In this document: positions 17,547 to 27,667 of the stretch, piece after piece
Layout of the letters: every line of letters begins with the position of its first letter
Numbering within the stretch: position 1 is the first letter of the stretch
Position numbers and translations under genes: made by a program
Assembly (NCBI RefSeq): GCF_016592555.1
Contig: NZ_AP014546.1
Location: 3,172,501-3,236,500, forward strand
Direction: 5' to 3'
Origin: Neptunomonas japonica JAMM 1380
Lineage (GTDB): Bacteria; Pseudomonadota; Gammaproteobacteria; Pseudomonadales; Balneatricaceae
DNA: 64,000 nt
The notes under the pieces: generated by a model
Seen by the model: the letters and a program-made list of their open reading frames with translations, nothing else
Told to the model about the DNA's origin: nothing
The model's database searches: none

Positions 17547-19871
17547 ATGCGAGGATTAAACCGCATTAGCCGGTTCTTATTGCGGCTGATCATAAACTCG
17601 AGAGTTGAAGGTAGGCAGCATTTAAAGCCCACACCTAATACATTGTTTGTTATCGAGACAGCTCGCTACTCGCATAGGCTATTGCTGATTGAACAGCTAC
17701 GTCGTCAGGGCAATACTCTGCCTGAACAAAAGATTTTATGCGCTGCACATGATCATCAGGATGATTTACGTAACCGCATTGAAGCTCAAATTGATAAATT
17801 AAGCTTCCTTAACCCAGAACAAGACATCAAAATTGTTCCTATCTCTGTCTATCACGGACGAATGCCACAACGAGAAACCTCCTACCTAAACTTACTGTAT
17901 GCCGAAAGCTGGAGCAAAGCCGGGATTGTTGGGCGCTTTATGCAACTGTTAGTGAACGGGCGGCAAACTCTCATGCAGGTTGATCCTGCTCTATCCTTAA
18001 GGCAACTCAAAAAAGAATCACCTCATCAACCCGCGGGGGTTGTTGCTCATAAAGCCATGCGCGTTTTTCATCATCATTTTTATCGTCGCCGACTCGCTAT
18101 TATCGGCCCTAACCTATCCCACCGTAACACTTTATTTACGCTCATTTTACGAGAACCTGCGGTCAAAGAAGCTATTTACCAGACGGCATTAAAACAAAAC
18201 CAAACAGTCGAGCAGGTTAATAACGACGCTAAGGTTCTACTCAAAGGTATGGCTGCAAATTTCAGCCCAACAACCACGCGTATTCTGGCGTCTTTACTGA
18301 ATATTTTTTGGAAAAAAATCTATAAAAAAATCCATATAAATGGTATGGAACGAATACAACTTTGTGCACCTGAAAATCAGCTTGTGTACCTTCCTTGCCA
18401 TCGCAGCCATATGGATTATGTCATGCTATCGTCACACTTATATAGGCATGGATTAATGGTTCCTCACATAGCGGCAGGTGATAACTTAAACGCCCCTGTT
18501 TTAGGCAGCATCCTCAAACGCGGCGGTGCTATTTTCATGCGTCGCAGTTTTCGCGACGACCCATTATACGCCCAGCTATTTCAAAGCTACTTATCTGTCA
18601 TGTCTAATAAAGGCCACTCTCTAGAATACTTTATTGAGGGGGGACGCAGCCGTACAGGACGCTTGTTACCGGCTAAAACAGGCTTACTAGCCATGACGCT
18701 GGAGAATCACTTAAACCATCCAGAAAAGCCTGTCGCTTTGATACCGGTTTGGATTAGTTATGACAAACTTGTTGAAAGCAAAAGCTATCAACAAGAACTA
18801 TCTGGTGGAGAAAAACGCAAAGAGTCCTTTTTAGGACTCATTAAGTCATTAAAGGAATTTCGTCACCAGTTCGGCGATGCGGCTCTGAGTTTTGGTGAGC
18901 CTATTCTATTACAACAGGCAATCAAGGAAATGCCTGAAAGTACAGAGCAAACGCCAGCTAATGCAAAGCTTGAGTTAACTCAGCGTATCAGCCAACAGGT
19001 GCTGCAATGTATTAATCAATCAGCCTATGCAAACCAAACAGCAATACTAGCGACACTCATGCTCGCCAACCCAAAGAAACAGCGCGGTATTTATGAATTA
19101 ACTGAACAAGCCGAAGAACTAATCGCTTTACTTAACGTATTGCCTAACCCTCCGATTGCTACTGCAAACGGTCCTGTCAAAAAGTGGATAAAGCAAGCCT
19201 GCAAACGTCGACAACTAAGCCGCGCTGAAGACCATGTATTCCTGAGCAGTACTCAAGCTCAGGAGATGACGTTTTATCGCAACCAACTTCACCATATGAC
19301 ACTGCTTCCAGGGGTCTTTTTACTGTTAGCTAAGCGTTACCCTAAACCACTACCACAAACCCTGCCGCGGCTTCTAAGCACGCTTTACCCCTACTTAAAA
19401 GCAGAGTTATTCCTACCGTGGGATGCAATAGAACTAAAAACAGCATTAAAGCAGTTGCGCCTACGTATGGAAAAGCGCGGTTTGATTAAGCACGAAGGCA
19501 ACATAATCCGTGCTATAGAAACACCGCTGTCTATTGCTCTCATGCAAACAGCAGAGCCCATACTGGTACGCTATTATATTGTCTTTCGCTTATTGTCTGA
19601 CGGTACAGTTATGCCAATTACAGATTTAGTAAGTGAAAGCCAGCGTATTGCAGCTCACTTGCATCAAAAATTTGCTTTTAACTCGCCAGAATATGCTGAC
19701 GCGCGCGTGCTCAATGTTTTTATAAAAACACTGATTCAGCAAAACGTTTTTGCAGAAAAAGATGACCAAGTTCATTGCCAGATAGAGAGTAAAGCCTTAC
19801 TAAAACGGGCCTCTCAAATATTGAATCCACACTATGTGAGTGCAATAGAGCATAACCTACACCCGCGCTAA
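17547..19871 (+). CDS. plsB: Glycerol-3-phosphate 1-O-acyltransferase
   Basis: 774 residues (E. coli PlsB 807). Transfers an acyl group from acyl-ACP or acyl-CoA to sn-glycerol-3-phosphate, first step of phospholipid synthesis, at the inner membrane. The acyltransferase blocks are intact: catalytic CHRSHMDYVML (HX4D, about residue 285), GAIFMRRSF (about 327), FIEGGRSRTGR (about 362) and VALIPVWISYD (about 395). Start at 17547 (MRGLNRISR) follows a weak Shine-Dalgarno (AAGG). Preceded by slyX. Confidence 0.95.
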   Translation: MRGLNRISRFLLRLIINSRVEGRQHLKPTPNTLFVIETARYSHRLLLIEQLRRQGNTLPEQKILCAAHDHQDDLRNRIEAQIDKLSFLNPEQDIKIVPISVYHGRMPQRETSYLNLLYAESWSKAGIVGRFMQLLVNGRQTLMQVDPALSLRQLKKESPHQPAGVVAHKAMRVFHHHFYRRRLAIIGPNLSHRNTLFTLILREPAVKEAIYQTALKQNQTVEQVNNDAKVLLKGMAANFSPTTTRILASLLNIFWKKIYKKIHINGMERIQLCAPENQLVYLPCHRSHMDYVMLSSHLYRHGLMVPHIAAGDNLNAPVLGSILKRGGAIFMRRSFRDDPLYAQLFQSYLSVMSNKGHSLEYFIEGGRSRTGRLLPAKTGLLAMTLENHLNHPEKPVALIPVWISYDKLVESKSYQQELSGGEKRKESFLGLIKSLKEFRHQFGDAALSFGEPILLQQAIKEMPESTEQTPANAKLELTQRISQQVLQCINQSAYANQTAILATLMLANPKKQRGIYELTEQAEELIALLNVLPNPPIATANGPVKKWIKQACKRRQLSRAEDHVFLSSTQAQEMTFYRNQLHHMTLLPGVFLLLAKRYPKPLPQTLPRLLSTLYPYLKAELFLPWDAIELKTALKQLRLRMEKRGLIKHEGNIIRAIETPLSIALMQTAEPILVRYYIVFRLLSDGTVMPITDLVSESQRIAAHLHQKFAFNSPEYADARVLNVFIKTLIQQNVFAEKDDQVHCQIESKALLKRASQILNPHYVSAIEHNLHPR

Positions 19872-19896
19872 AAAGCGCGGAACAGTAATCCGCTTT
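19871..19896. terminator. Probable bidirectional terminator between plsB and rsmJ
   Basis: AAAAGCGCGG-N9-CCGCTTTT forms an imperfect stem with A/T-rich ends on both strands, between convergent genes. Confidence 0.5.
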
Positions 19897-19908
19897 TAGT
19901 TAAGTTTG

Positions 19909-20697
19909 TTATGCTAACTTAGCCAGTGCATAAATATCGTAGCGGCTGGACTTTCCTTCTAACTGATAGCTAGGTGCGCGCCCCTCAATCAGTGGCGCTT
20001 TGCGTGCACGTTTAACAACGACACGCGCTGAAGCCACATCTAGCGCAGCCTCTAGCAAAGCAGAAGAGTCTTCATCATCACCGACAACCTCTCTAAAAAT
20101 ACGCATCTCTTTTTTCACTAATGCGGACTTTTCTGCATGTGGAAACATAGGATCAACATAAACGACCTGAGGAGGCTCAATCGAGTGCAACAACTCAATA
20201 GAATTACCCTGTAGCAATGTCATTTTTGAGCAGACATCATAGACTTCATCATCCGCCATCGCGCGCGACAACCCATCTTCTAACAAGGTATGGATAATCG
20301 GAGAACGTTCTATCATAGAAACTTGGCAACCCAACGTTGCTAGTACAAAGCTATCACGCCCCAGCCCTGCCGTCGCATCTAACACCGTCGGGCGAATACT
20401 CCCTTTAGCTCCCACAGCTTTGGCTATCATTTGCCCTGCACCACCGCCAAACTTTCTACGGTGTGCTACTGCGCCACTAAGAAAGTCTACCCAAACAGGG
20501 CCCGGGGCTTTCTTTCCTGTCGTTTGCAATTTCACACCATCATAAGTGACATAAAGCAGCAAAGGATAAGCGCAACGAGAAATATCAGAGATCACCAACG
20601 CCGGTGCTAAACCAAGCTTATTAGCCAATAATGCAGCCTGATCGAATAAAGGTTTATCACTGGCAGCGACTTGAATACCATCCGCTAAATCAAGCAT
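19909..20697 (-). CDS. rsmJ: 16S rRNA (guanine-1516-N2)-methyltransferase RsmJ
   Basis: 262 residues. SAM-dependent methyltransferase of the small ribosomal subunit. The Rossmann motif [20 protein letters not shown] (about 122-141) binds [16 protein letters not shown] (about 180) is the NPPY-like catalytic region; [14 protein letters not shown] is characteristic of RsmJ. Overlaps the end of uppP by 8 bases as the last gene of mpl-ubiX-tsaB-uppP-rsmJ. Confidence 0.92.
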   Translation of the reverse strand: MLDLADGIQVAASDKPLFDQAALLANKLGLAPALVISDISRCAYPLLLYVTYDGVKLQTTGKKAPGPVWVDFLSGAVAHRRKFGGGAGQMIAKAVGAKGSIRPTVLDATAGLGRDSFVLATLGCQVSMIERSPIIHTLLEDGLSRAMADDEVYDVCSKMTLLQGNSIELLHSIEPPQVVYVDPMFPHAEKSALVKKEMRIFREVVGDDEDSSALLEAALDVASARVVVKRARKAPLIEGRAPSYQLEGKSSRYDIYALAKLA

Positions 20698-21502
20698 TTA
20701 CAGGCACATAAAAATAAACACCAAGCAAGAAAATACCTAAGCACAAGCGGTAGATAACAAAAGGCAACATGCCGGTCCGATCAAGCAGTTTTAAGAAGTA
20801 ATGAATACACGCCAGGGCACTCAGTGCTGACACGATTACTCCCCCTATTACCATCTCCCACTGTGTCGCTGTTGCGGTTTGGAATAACTCCAAACTTTTA
20901 TAACTACCGGCGGCCAATATCACAGGAATCGACATCAAAAATGAGAAACGTGCCGCGGCTTGTCGTGTAAAACCTAACATGAGTGCTGCTGTAATAGTGA
21001 TACCAGAACGTGAAGTCCCCGGAATTAACGCCACTGCTTGCGCTAAACCAATAGTAATCGCATCACGTAGCGTTATTTCTTCTAGGGGTTTAACCTCTTT
21101 CCTGCTGATATCAGCCCACCACAACAGAGCACCAAAAATTAGTGTAGTAGCGGCAATAACTAATATAGAGCGGCCATATTGGTCGACAATATCATTTAGC
21201 ATGAAGCCAAAAACCAAAGCCGGGATCGTTGCAAAAACAACAAACCAAGCGATACGTCCATCAACCGATTTAGAACCTTTAAAGGAGGCAAAAAAGGCGA
21301 CCAGCATATTGGCAATATCTTGACGAAAGTAGGTCATAACTGCCGCTAGTGTTCCCATATGTACACCAACATCAAAAGCTAACCCCTGATCTTCCCAACC
21401 CAATAACTGAGAAGGCAGGATGAGGTGGGCAGAGCTTGATACCGGTAAAAATTCTGTTAAGCCTTGTATTAACGCAAGTACAACCGTTTGAACCCAATCC
21501 AT
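20690..21502 (-). CDS. uppP: Undecaprenyl-diphosphatase
   Basis: 270 residues, about eight TM helices. Dephosphorylates undecaprenyl pyrophosphate to recycle the lipid carrier of peptidoglycan synthesis, and gives bacitracin resistance. Signature motifs: [13 protein letters not shown] (residues about 17-29, catalytic Glu and Ser) and [14 protein letters not shown] (about 160). Start is adjacent to the tsaB stop; end overlaps rsmJ. Confidence 0.95.
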   Translation of the reverse strand: MDWVQTVVLALIQGLTEFLPVSSSAHLILPSQLLGWEDQGLAFDVGVHMGTLAAVMTYFRQDIANMLVAFFASFKGSKSVDGRIAWFVVFATIPALVFGFMLNDIVDQYGRSILVIAATTLIFGALLWWADISRKEVKPLEEITLRDAITIGLAQAVALIPGTSRSGITITAALMLGFTRQAAARFSFLMSIPVILAAGSYKSLELFQTATATQWEMVIGGVIVSALSALACIHYFLKLLDRTGMLPFVIYRLCLGIFLLGVYFYVPVNA

Positions 21503-22228
21503 TTATTGCTGATCCTTTTTTTTCCATGCGACGTTATCGCGTAAATACACAGGCAAAGCCAGTTCTGGCGATACCGATTTTCCTTCCTGATAATCCTGAA
21601 TAGCCAAGCGCGCAATATTTGCCGCTGTGGGGTAAGTAATATTCTCAGCAGCATCCTGAACGTCTACGCCTTGTGGCTCTACTTCTAGCGTAGTGACCCA
21701 TTGTTTCACTTGATCAGACATGCCTTGCAAATAACGCCATCCCGAACCCACTCCAGCCCACTCACTGGCATCAGGCAAACAAACATTAACAGGCGCATCA
21801 ACACGCTCCTCACCGATCAAAACAGGGAGCCCATTTTCAAAACGATATGCAGCCCAATAAACTTCATCCATGCGCGCATCCAAAGCAGCAACTACTTGCT
21901 GATCACCCGTTTCAAGATGATGCGCTAGTGCAACAGCAGCCAATGTAGAGATAGGTAACAAGTTCAGCTCTGCTGAAAACGCCAAACCTTGAGCAACACC
22001 GGTAGCAATACGAATACCGGCGAAAGACCCGGGCCCTCGTCCAAAAGCAATGGCATCTAGATCTTTTACTTTAAGGCCGGCATCATCCAGCATCGCTTGG
22101 ATCATCGGTAATAGCTGCTTAGTATGCTGTCTGGGGATAACTCTGAAATCCTCACGAATATCACCCGCCACATGTAAAGCCACTGAACAGGCGTCAGTAG
22201 AGGTATCCAAGGCAAGAATTTTAGGCAT
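21503..22228 (-). CDS. tsaB: tRNA threonylcarbamoyladenosine biosynthesis protein TsaB
   Basis: 241 residues from the preferred ATG at 22228 (MPKILALDTSTDACSVAL, the conserved N-terminus); an ATG 7 codons earlier is less likely. ASKHA-fold paralogue of TsaD that scaffolds the TsaBDE complex making t6A37 on ANN-decoding tRNAs. FGRGPGSFAGIRIATG (about 69-84) is the family signature. Directly abuts uppP, with a 33-base gap from ubiX. Confidence 0.93.
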   Translation of the reverse strand: MPKILALDTSTDACSVALHVAGDIREDFRVIPRQHTKQLLPMIQAMLDDAGLKVKDLDAIAFGRGPGSFAGIRIATGVAQGLAFSAELNLLPISTLAAVALAHHLETGDQQVVAALDARMDEVYWAAYRFENGLPVLIGEERVDAPVNVCLPDASEWAGVGSGWRYLQGMSDQVKQWVTTLEVEPQGVDVQDAAENITYPTAANIARLAIQDYQEGKSVSPELALPVYLRDNVAWKKKDQQ

Positions 22229-22261
22229 TAACCCGCTCCAGTTATACAAAAGGGGCCTATT

Positions 22262-22912
22262 CTAATCGTGCGACGACGGATTTTCATCACTTTGCAGCAA
22301 AGCATCGCCCCAACGCGGCATAAAAGATTGCTCAACCCCTATTTGGGAGAGGATTCGAGCCACCACAAAATCGATCATATCGTTGATTGTTTCAGGTTTA
22401 TGGTAAAAACCAGGACTCGCCGGCAAAATTACCGCACCCATACGAGTCAACTTCAGCATGTTTTCTAAATGAATTTCAGAGTACGGTGCCTCACGGGGTA
22501 CTAACAACAATTGACGACGTTCTTTTAAAGCGACGTCAGCCGCACGCTCAATTAAATTATTACTCGCACCTGTCGCTATAGCTGACAAGGTCCCAGTGCT
22601 ACAAGGGCAAACTATCATTGTCGCTGGTGCACCTGAACCGGAGGCAACCGGTGCCATCCACTGCTCACGCGAAAACACTTTAATTTGACCCGCTTTAGCG
22701 TTAAGCAGCTGAGTGAAATATTCTTGTTGTGCGTTGGTGGCACCAGGAATTGTCAATTCGGTTTCTGTTGCTGCCACCACTTGTGCTGCACGCGATATCA
22801 TCAATAATACTTGTACATCAGCAGCGACCAAGCACTCCATTAAACGCACCGCATATTGCACACCCGATGCACCGGTAATCGCTAATGTAATTCTTTGTGT
22901 AAATTCAGCCAT
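22262..22912 (-). CDS. ubiX: Flavin prenyltransferase UbiX
   Basis: 216 residues. Makes the prenylated FMN cofactor used by UbiD decarboxylase in ubiquinone synthesis. Motifs: ITGASGVQYAVRL (about 12-24, FMN phosphate), CPCSTGTLSAIATGASNNLIERAADV (about 100) and VPREAPYSEIHLENM (about 136). Its start overlaps the mpl stop by 8 bases. Confidence 0.94.
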   Translation of the reverse strand: MAEFTQRITLAITGASGVQYAVRLMECLVAADVQVLLMISRAAQVVAATETELTIPGATNAQQEYFTQLLNAKAGQIKVFSREQWMAPVASGSGAPATMIVCPCSTGTLSAIATGASNNLIERAADVALKERRQLLLVPREAPYSEIHLENMLKLTRMGAVILPASPGFYHKPETINDMIDFVVARILSQIGVEQSFMPRWGDALLQSDENPSSHD

Positions 22913-24290
22913 GATTATTACCCTCTGAAAAGCGTTCTTCTAAGGCACTAATCAAACGCTGATGAACACCTTCAAAGCCACCATTGCTCATCACCACTAC
23001 ATGCGTGCCTTGGGTAACAGAAGCTTTTACAGAGGTGATAATATTCTCAATACTGGTTGCTACACGCATTTTGTCTTCATGACCATTAACTATATCATCC
23101 AGCGACCAGTCCAAGCCGCTAGGCTGATACCAAATGACTTCATCTGCTGTTTCTGCTGAATCAGCTAATGCAGCGCGATGTGCACCTAACCTCATAGTGT
23201 TTGAGCGTGGCTCAATAATTGCCACAATGGTATCGCTTCCGACTTGCGCCCGCAGTCCCTGTAGCGTTGTTGCTATCGCTGTTGGGTGATGAGCAAAGTC
23301 GTCATAAACAGTCACACCTGCTATTTCAGCTAGTTTTTCCATACGGCGTTTAACACCGCCAAAAGCAGATAATGCTTCAATAGCATGATGCGGTTGCACA
23401 CCTACGTGGCGAGCCGCAATTAACGCCATCAAACCATTTTCAACATTATGTTGCCCTGTCATCCCCCAACAGATTTGACCAAGATTCTTACCTTCGTGCA
23501 AAATATCAAAGGTGCTGCCATCTTCGCTAACCAGTTGAGCAGACCATTCACCACCATCACCCACCGATGCACCGACAACGGGTGTCCAGCAGCCCATATC
23601 GATTACTTCTCTAATAGCTTCATTTTGTTGCGGAATAATCACTTGCCCATTAGCAGGAACAGTACGCACTACATGATGAAATTGTCGCTGGATAGCGGCT
23701 AGATCAGGAAAGATATCAGCGTGGTCAAATTCAAGATTATTCAGCACCAACGTGCGGGGGCGATAATGGACAAACTTTGAGCGCTTATCAAAAAAAGCAG
23801 TATCATATTCATCTGCTTCAATAACAAAGAAAGGAGAGCCACCCAAGCGTGCCGACACCTCAAAGTTATTCGGTACACCACCGATCAAATAACCCGGCTC
23901 CATACCAGCGTATTCTAAAATCCAAGCCAGCATCGAAGACGTAGTCGTCTTACCATGCGTACCCGCGATAGCCAGTACCCAGCGTTCTTGGAGCACATGC
24001 TCACATAGCCACTGCGGCCCAGAAATATAACGTAAGCCTTTATCCAAGACATATTCTACAGCGGGATTACCGCGGGACATTGCATTACCGATAATCACTA
24101 AATCAGGTTCAGGGTTTAGGTGCTCCGATGAATACCCCTCCATTAGCTCGATACCTTGAGCTTCTAACTGAGTGCTCATGGGGGGGTAAACATTGGCATC
24201 AGAACCCGTTACTCGATAACCCAACTCGCGTGCCAATATAGCCAACGAACCCATAAAGGTTCCGCAGATACCCAGAACATGAATATGCAA
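22905..24290 (-). CDS. mpl: UDP-N-acetylmuramate:L-alanyl-gamma-D-glutamyl-meso-DAP ligase
   Basis: 461 residues from a TTG start at 24290, giving LHIHVLGICGTFMGS (initiator Met in the protein), with AGGAGT at 24297-24302 six bases upstream. The frame is open further up (to 24344) but with no family similarity. Mur-ligase fold: N-terminal GICGTFMGS, ATP loop GTHGKTTTSSMLAW (about 110), central EADEYDTAFFDKRSKF and DDFAHHPTA (about 331). Recycles murein tripeptide by joining it to UDP-MurNAc. First gene of the mpl-ubiX-tsaB-uppP-rsmJ operon, divergent from fbp. Confidence 0.93.
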   Translation of the reverse strand: MHIHVLGICGTFMGSLAILARELGYRVTGSDANVYPPMSTQLEAQGIELMEGYSSEHLNPEPDLVIIGNAMSRGNPAVEYVLDKGLRYISGPQWLCEHVLQERWVLAIAGTHGKTTTSSMLAWILEYAGMEPGYLIGGVPNNFEVSARLGGSPFFVIEADEYDTAFFDKRSKFVHYRPRTLVLNNLEFDHADIFPDLAAIQRQFHHVVRTVPANGQVIIPQQNEAIREVIDMGCWTPVVGASVGDGGEWSAQLVSEDGSTFDILHEGKNLGQICWGMTGQHNVENGLMALIAARHVGVQPHHAIEALSAFGGVKRRMEKLAEIAGVTVYDDFAHHPTAIATTLQGLRAQVGSDTIVAIIEPRSNTMRLGAHRAALADSAETADEVIWYQPSGLDWSLDDIVNGHEDKMRVATSIENIITSVKASVTQGTHVVVMSNGGFEGVHQRLISALEERFSEGNNHG

Positions 24291-24474
24291 AGTGTCACTC
24301 CTAAGAAACAGCCAATAAAACAATTCAGATAATAATACCGGCAATTATGAAAAAAGGGCGCGATTTATAAGCATTTTTTGAACTTCATCACATGATTTTC
24401 CCGTCTTAATCACGTAAAATTACTACAAAATTTGTTTCGCCCTTTTTTTCACACACTCAAAGGTATTATCCCCC

Positions 24475-25464
24475 ATGCAACTGCTGAGCCAGTTTCTGAG
24501 ACGCAACGACACTGACGAACAATTAATGGACCTGATTGCTACACTCATGGTCGCCTGCAAAGAGATCGCGTTACAACTGCGGGAAGGTGCATTAGCGGGA
24601 GTGCTCGGAACGACCGATATCACTAACGTTCAGGGCGAAACCCAGAAAAAATTGGACGTGATTTCCAATGAGATAATGAAAACCGTCTTGCTTAATCATT
24701 CACTGGTAGCAGGCGTCGCTTCTGAAGAAGAAAGCGAGTCAGTACCCGGCAACCCAGACGGTCGTTTCTTGGTCGTTTTTGATCCCCTTGATGGCTCTTC
24801 AAATATCGACATCAATGTCTCTGTTGGTACTATTTTTTCTATTCTTGAAGCACCAAAAGACCAAGACTACAGCACTGAACATCCGTACCTTCAAAGCGGC
24901 CGTAAACAGATCGCTGCAGGTTATGTTTTGTATGGCCCTTCCGCAGTATTAGTATTAACAACGGGTAAAGGCGTTAACATGTTTACCATGTCGCATACCG
25001 GTGATTTTTTACTAACACGCGAAAACGTTATGATTCCTGAAGAAACGCGTGAGTTTGCTATCAATATGTCAAACCACCGCTTCTGGGAACCAGCCATGCG
25101 CAACTACGTGGATGACCTACTACTCGGTGCTGATGGCCCGCGTGAGAAAAACTACAACATGCGCTGGGTTGCTGCCATGGTAGCTGAAGTTCACCGCGTG
25201 CTTACTCGCGGCGGTATCTTCACTTACCCTTGGGACGCTCGCTCACCGAAGAAACCGGGTAAATTGCGCCTGATGTATGAAGGCAACCCAATGAGCATGC
25301 TGATTGAACAAGCTGGCGGATTAGCGACTAACTGCTACTCCGACATCATGGATGTAGAACCCGATGACATTCATGAACGTGTTTCTGTTTCATTAGGTTC
25401 GCGCAAAGAAGTTGAAGCGCTAATGGAATATCACGCACGAGTCGAAAGCACAAAAGAGGCATAA
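24475..25464 (+). CDS. fbp: Class I fructose-1,6-bisphosphatase
   Basis: 329 residues. Hydrolyses fructose-1,6-bisphosphate to fructose-6-phosphate in gluconeogenesis, cytoplasmic, Mg2+-dependent. Metal-binding motifs ASEEE (about 82-86) and FDPLDGSSNID (about 102-112) are intact; the sugar-phosphate loops NYNMRWVAAMVAEVHRVLTRGGIFTYP (about 220) and GKLRLMYEGNPMSMLIEQAGG (about 262) follow. Divergent from mpl; 91 bases upstream of ppa. Confidence 0.95.
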   Translation: MQLLSQFLRRNDTDEQLMDLIATLMVACKEIALQLREGALAGVLGTTDITNVQGETQKKLDVISNEIMKTVLLNHSLVAGVASEEESESVPGNPDGRFLVVFDPLDGSSNIDINVSVGTIFSILEAPKDQDYSTEHPYLQSGRKQIAAGYVLYGPSAVLVLTTGKGVNMFTMSHTGDFLLTRENVMIPEETREFAINMSNHRFWEPAMRNYVDDLLLGADGPREKNYNMRWVAAMVAEVHRVLTRGGIFTYPWDARSPKKPGKLRLMYEGNPMSMLIEQAGGLATNCYSDIMDVEPDDIHERVSVSLGSRKEVEALMEYHARVESTKEA

Positions 25465-25555
25465 ATCGTCTGATAGTCGTATACAAACTAACGTGTACGA
25501 CTCTTATAATGTCTGAATCCAAATTTTTTTATTCTTCAGAACAGGAAGGAAACGC

Positions 25556-26089
25556 ATGAGCTTTGCAAAAGTGCCTGCTGGTAAAGATCTACCGAACGAC
25601 ATCTACGTGATCATCGAGATCCCGGCGGAAAGCTCCCCGGTAAAGTACGAGATCGAGAAAGAAGAAGACGCGATCTTCGTTGACCGTTTCATGGCAGCAC
25701 CTATGTTTTACCCTGCTAACTACGGTTACATCAACAACACACTTGCTGATGATGGCGATGCTGTTGACGTACTCGTACTGACACCTTACCCAGTTATTCC
25801 GGGTTCTGTGATCCGTTGTCGTCCAATTGGTATCCTAAACATGACTGATGAAGCCGGTCAGGATGCTAAATTGCTAGCAGTACCACACGACAAGCTAACT
25901 AAAATGTACAAAGATGTTAACGACATTAGCGACCTGCCTGAAATGACACTGGCTCGTATCAAGCATTTCTTCGAGAACTATAAAGGTCTGGAAGAAGGTA
26001 AGTGGGTTAAGCTAGATGGTTGGGAAGGTGCTGACGCAGCACGCGCAGCTATCGTTGATGGCGTAAAAATGTACGAAGCAGCTAAATAA
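25556..26089 (+). CDS. ppa: Inorganic pyrophosphatase, type I
   Basis: 177 residues, normal length. Hydrolyses pyrophosphate to orthophosphate in the cytoplasm. The metal-binding signature DGDAVDVLV (about residues 65-73) and the substrate region [15 protein letters not shown] are intact. AGGAAGGA ribosome site. A strong terminator follows. Confidence 0.96.
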   Translation: MSFAKVPAGKDLPNDIYVIIEIPAESSPVKYEIEKEEDAIFVDRFMAAPMFYPANYGYINNTLADDGDAVDVLVLTPYPVIPGSVIRCRPIGILNMTDEAGQDAKLLAVPHDKLTKMYKDVNDISDLPEMTLARIKHFFENYKGLEEGKWVKLDGWEGADAARAAIVDGVKMYEAAK

Positions 26090-26119
26090 AAAGTAGTTAC
26101 TTTTTAAATAGCGCCACTG

Positions 26120-26155
26120 AAAAGCCTCCTTATTAATAATGGAGGCTTTTTTGTT
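26120..26155 (+). terminator. Rho-independent terminator of ppa
   Basis: 10-bp stem AAAAGCCTCC/GGAGGCTTTT with an 11-base AT-rich loop, followed by a T-run. Confidence 0.9.
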
Positions 26156-26189
26156 TTCAGTGTTATAGAAAAGAAATAAGAGAAAGCAT

Positions 26190-26537
26190 ATGTCTAAGAA
26201 GGTTTATTGTACTGCCCAGTTTTTGCCAAAAGCAGGCAAAGAAGCAGAGGTTTTTGCAACACTACAAGCGCTGGAACCCAACGCACAGCGCGAAGACGGC
26301 TGTATCCAATATACGGTCACCCGCCATATTGCCAGCCCATTTGCTGAAGGTGAAAGCTACCCTATCGCTTTTCACGAAATCTGGAGCGATACAGCAGCCT
26401 TTGAAGCGCATTGTCAGCGTAAAGAAATTGTAGCGTTTTTCGAAACCAACTGTGTCGCCGAAAATGGCCCTGTTGAAAAATGGAACGTCTGTGTTTACAG
26501 CGACGAGCCTGTCGATTTCGATGCTCCCGTACTATAA
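26190..26537 (+). CDS. Antibiotic biosynthesis monooxygenase (ABM) family protein
   Basis: 115 residues. Dimeric alpha/beta ABM fold: VYCTAQFLPKAGKEAEVFATLQAL, REDGCIQYTVTRHI, FHEIWSDTAAFEAHCQRKEI. Similar to YgiN-type quinol monooxygenases and small heme- or polyketide-oxidising enzymes. No partner gene is near enough to name the substrate. Monocistronic. Confidence 0.82.
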   Translation: MSKKVYCTAQFLPKAGKEAEVFATLQALEPNAQREDGCIQYTVTRHIASPFAEGESYPIAFHEIWSDTAAFEAHCQRKEIVAFFETNCVAENGPVEKWNVCVYSDEPVDFDAPVL

Positions 26538-26557
26538 GCATTGGCTAGAACAACGGA

Positions 26558-26767
26558 TCACTCAAACAAACGCCTGAGTGCTCCGTTACTCGTCTGATTT
26601 AAATTCTGGCGTGACTCTGCGCACATACCACCAAACACGACAACCGTTAACGCATATACCAAGCCATTGGTAGCCATCTCTTCTGTTGTATCTGACGTAA
26701 GGTAATGAGCGGGACGTACATGCACTTCATCGGCAATCTGTCGACGTTGCGGATGGGACTTCACCAA
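26558..26767 (-). pseudogene. Short DUF3422-like N-terminal fragment
   Basis: 69-codon frame with a GTG start. The first ~20 residues (HPQRRQIADEVHVRPAHYL) look like the conserved beginning of DUF3422 proteins, normally over 400 residues, then similarity ends and the frame closes. Either the remnant of a deleted DUF3422 gene or an unrelated small protein. No clear ribosome site. Identification rests on a short motif only. Confidence 0.35.
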
Positions 26768-26908
26768 AAATATCCTAAAACGTAATACTTATCAGCTAAA
26801 GAACACTTTTAACGCGTTCCAAAAAATAAGAGAAAAACCTACGCTCATTATTCATTTTCTAGTGTAAACATCTCAATAAACTTAGCAACGTCTTGCAAAA
26901 AAGTGATC

Positions 26909-27667
26909 CTACAAGAACTGGTCACTTAATAACTTAGCAGACATCACCAGTGTTACGACAACAATCAAGGGGCGCACTAAGCTTACGCCTTTACTAACAA
27001 CTAAGCGCGCGCCTAACTGACCACCCACCAGCTGCCCTGCTGCCATAATAAACCCAGCTAACCAGATAATATTGCCACCCATGGCAAAGAAAATCAGCGA
27101 AGCGATATTTGATGTGAAATTCAATATTTTTGTATGTGCTGTAGCACGCGCCATGCTAAATCCCAGCAAAGAGACAAAAGCCACTGCAAAAAAAGTACCC
27201 GTACCTGGGCCAAAAAAACCATCGTAAAAACCTATCGCAAAGGTAAATGCAAAAGCAAAAATCGCATTTCCAACTTTTCTATCCCGGTCTTCATCTCCAA
27301 TACGTTTAGAAAACATAAAATACAAAGCTATCAACACTAACAAAATAGGCATCACCGCTGACAACACACTGGCATCCAGTTGCTGTACGAGTAGCGTCCC
27401 CACCACCGCCCCAACAAAGGTACAGGCGATCATTAATTTCATTTGTGAAAGATCAACTAATTTTCTTCGTACAAAGTAAACCGATGCTGCAAAAGTACCA
27501 AAGCTCCCTTGTAGCTTATTCGTCGCCAATGCTTCTACTGGGCTCATACCTGTCGCCAATAACACGGGTAGTGTAATAAGACCGCCTCCTCCGGCAATCG
27601 CATCAATCATCCCTGCGCCAAAGCCCGTTAAGACCAATATAATAATGAGCGTAATATCTAGTTCCAT
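26909..27667 (-). CDS. TauE/SafE-family permease (TSUP)
   Basis: 252 residues from the preferred ATG at 27667 (MELDITLIII), with AAGGG seven bases upstream; the open frame extends to 27778 with no family similarity. About eight TM helices with GAGMIDAIAGGGGLITLPVLLATG near the N-terminus, the TSUP hallmark, and GFYDGFFGPGTGTFFAV in the second half. Family members move sulfite, sulfoacetate or other organosulfur anions; substrate here is unknown. Monocistronic. Confidence 0.88.
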   Translation of the reverse strand: MELDITLIIILVLTGFGAGMIDAIAGGGGLITLPVLLATGMSPVEALATNKLQGSFGTFAASVYFVRRKLVDLSQMKLMIACTFVGAVVGTLLVQQLDASVLSAVMPILLVLIALYFMFSKRIGDEDRDRKVGNAIFAFAFTFAIGFYDGFFGPGTGTFFAVAFVSLLGFSMARATAHTKILNFTSNIASLIFFAMGGNIIWLAGFIMAAGQLVGGQLGARLVVSKGVSLVRPLIVVVTLVMSAKLLSDQFL

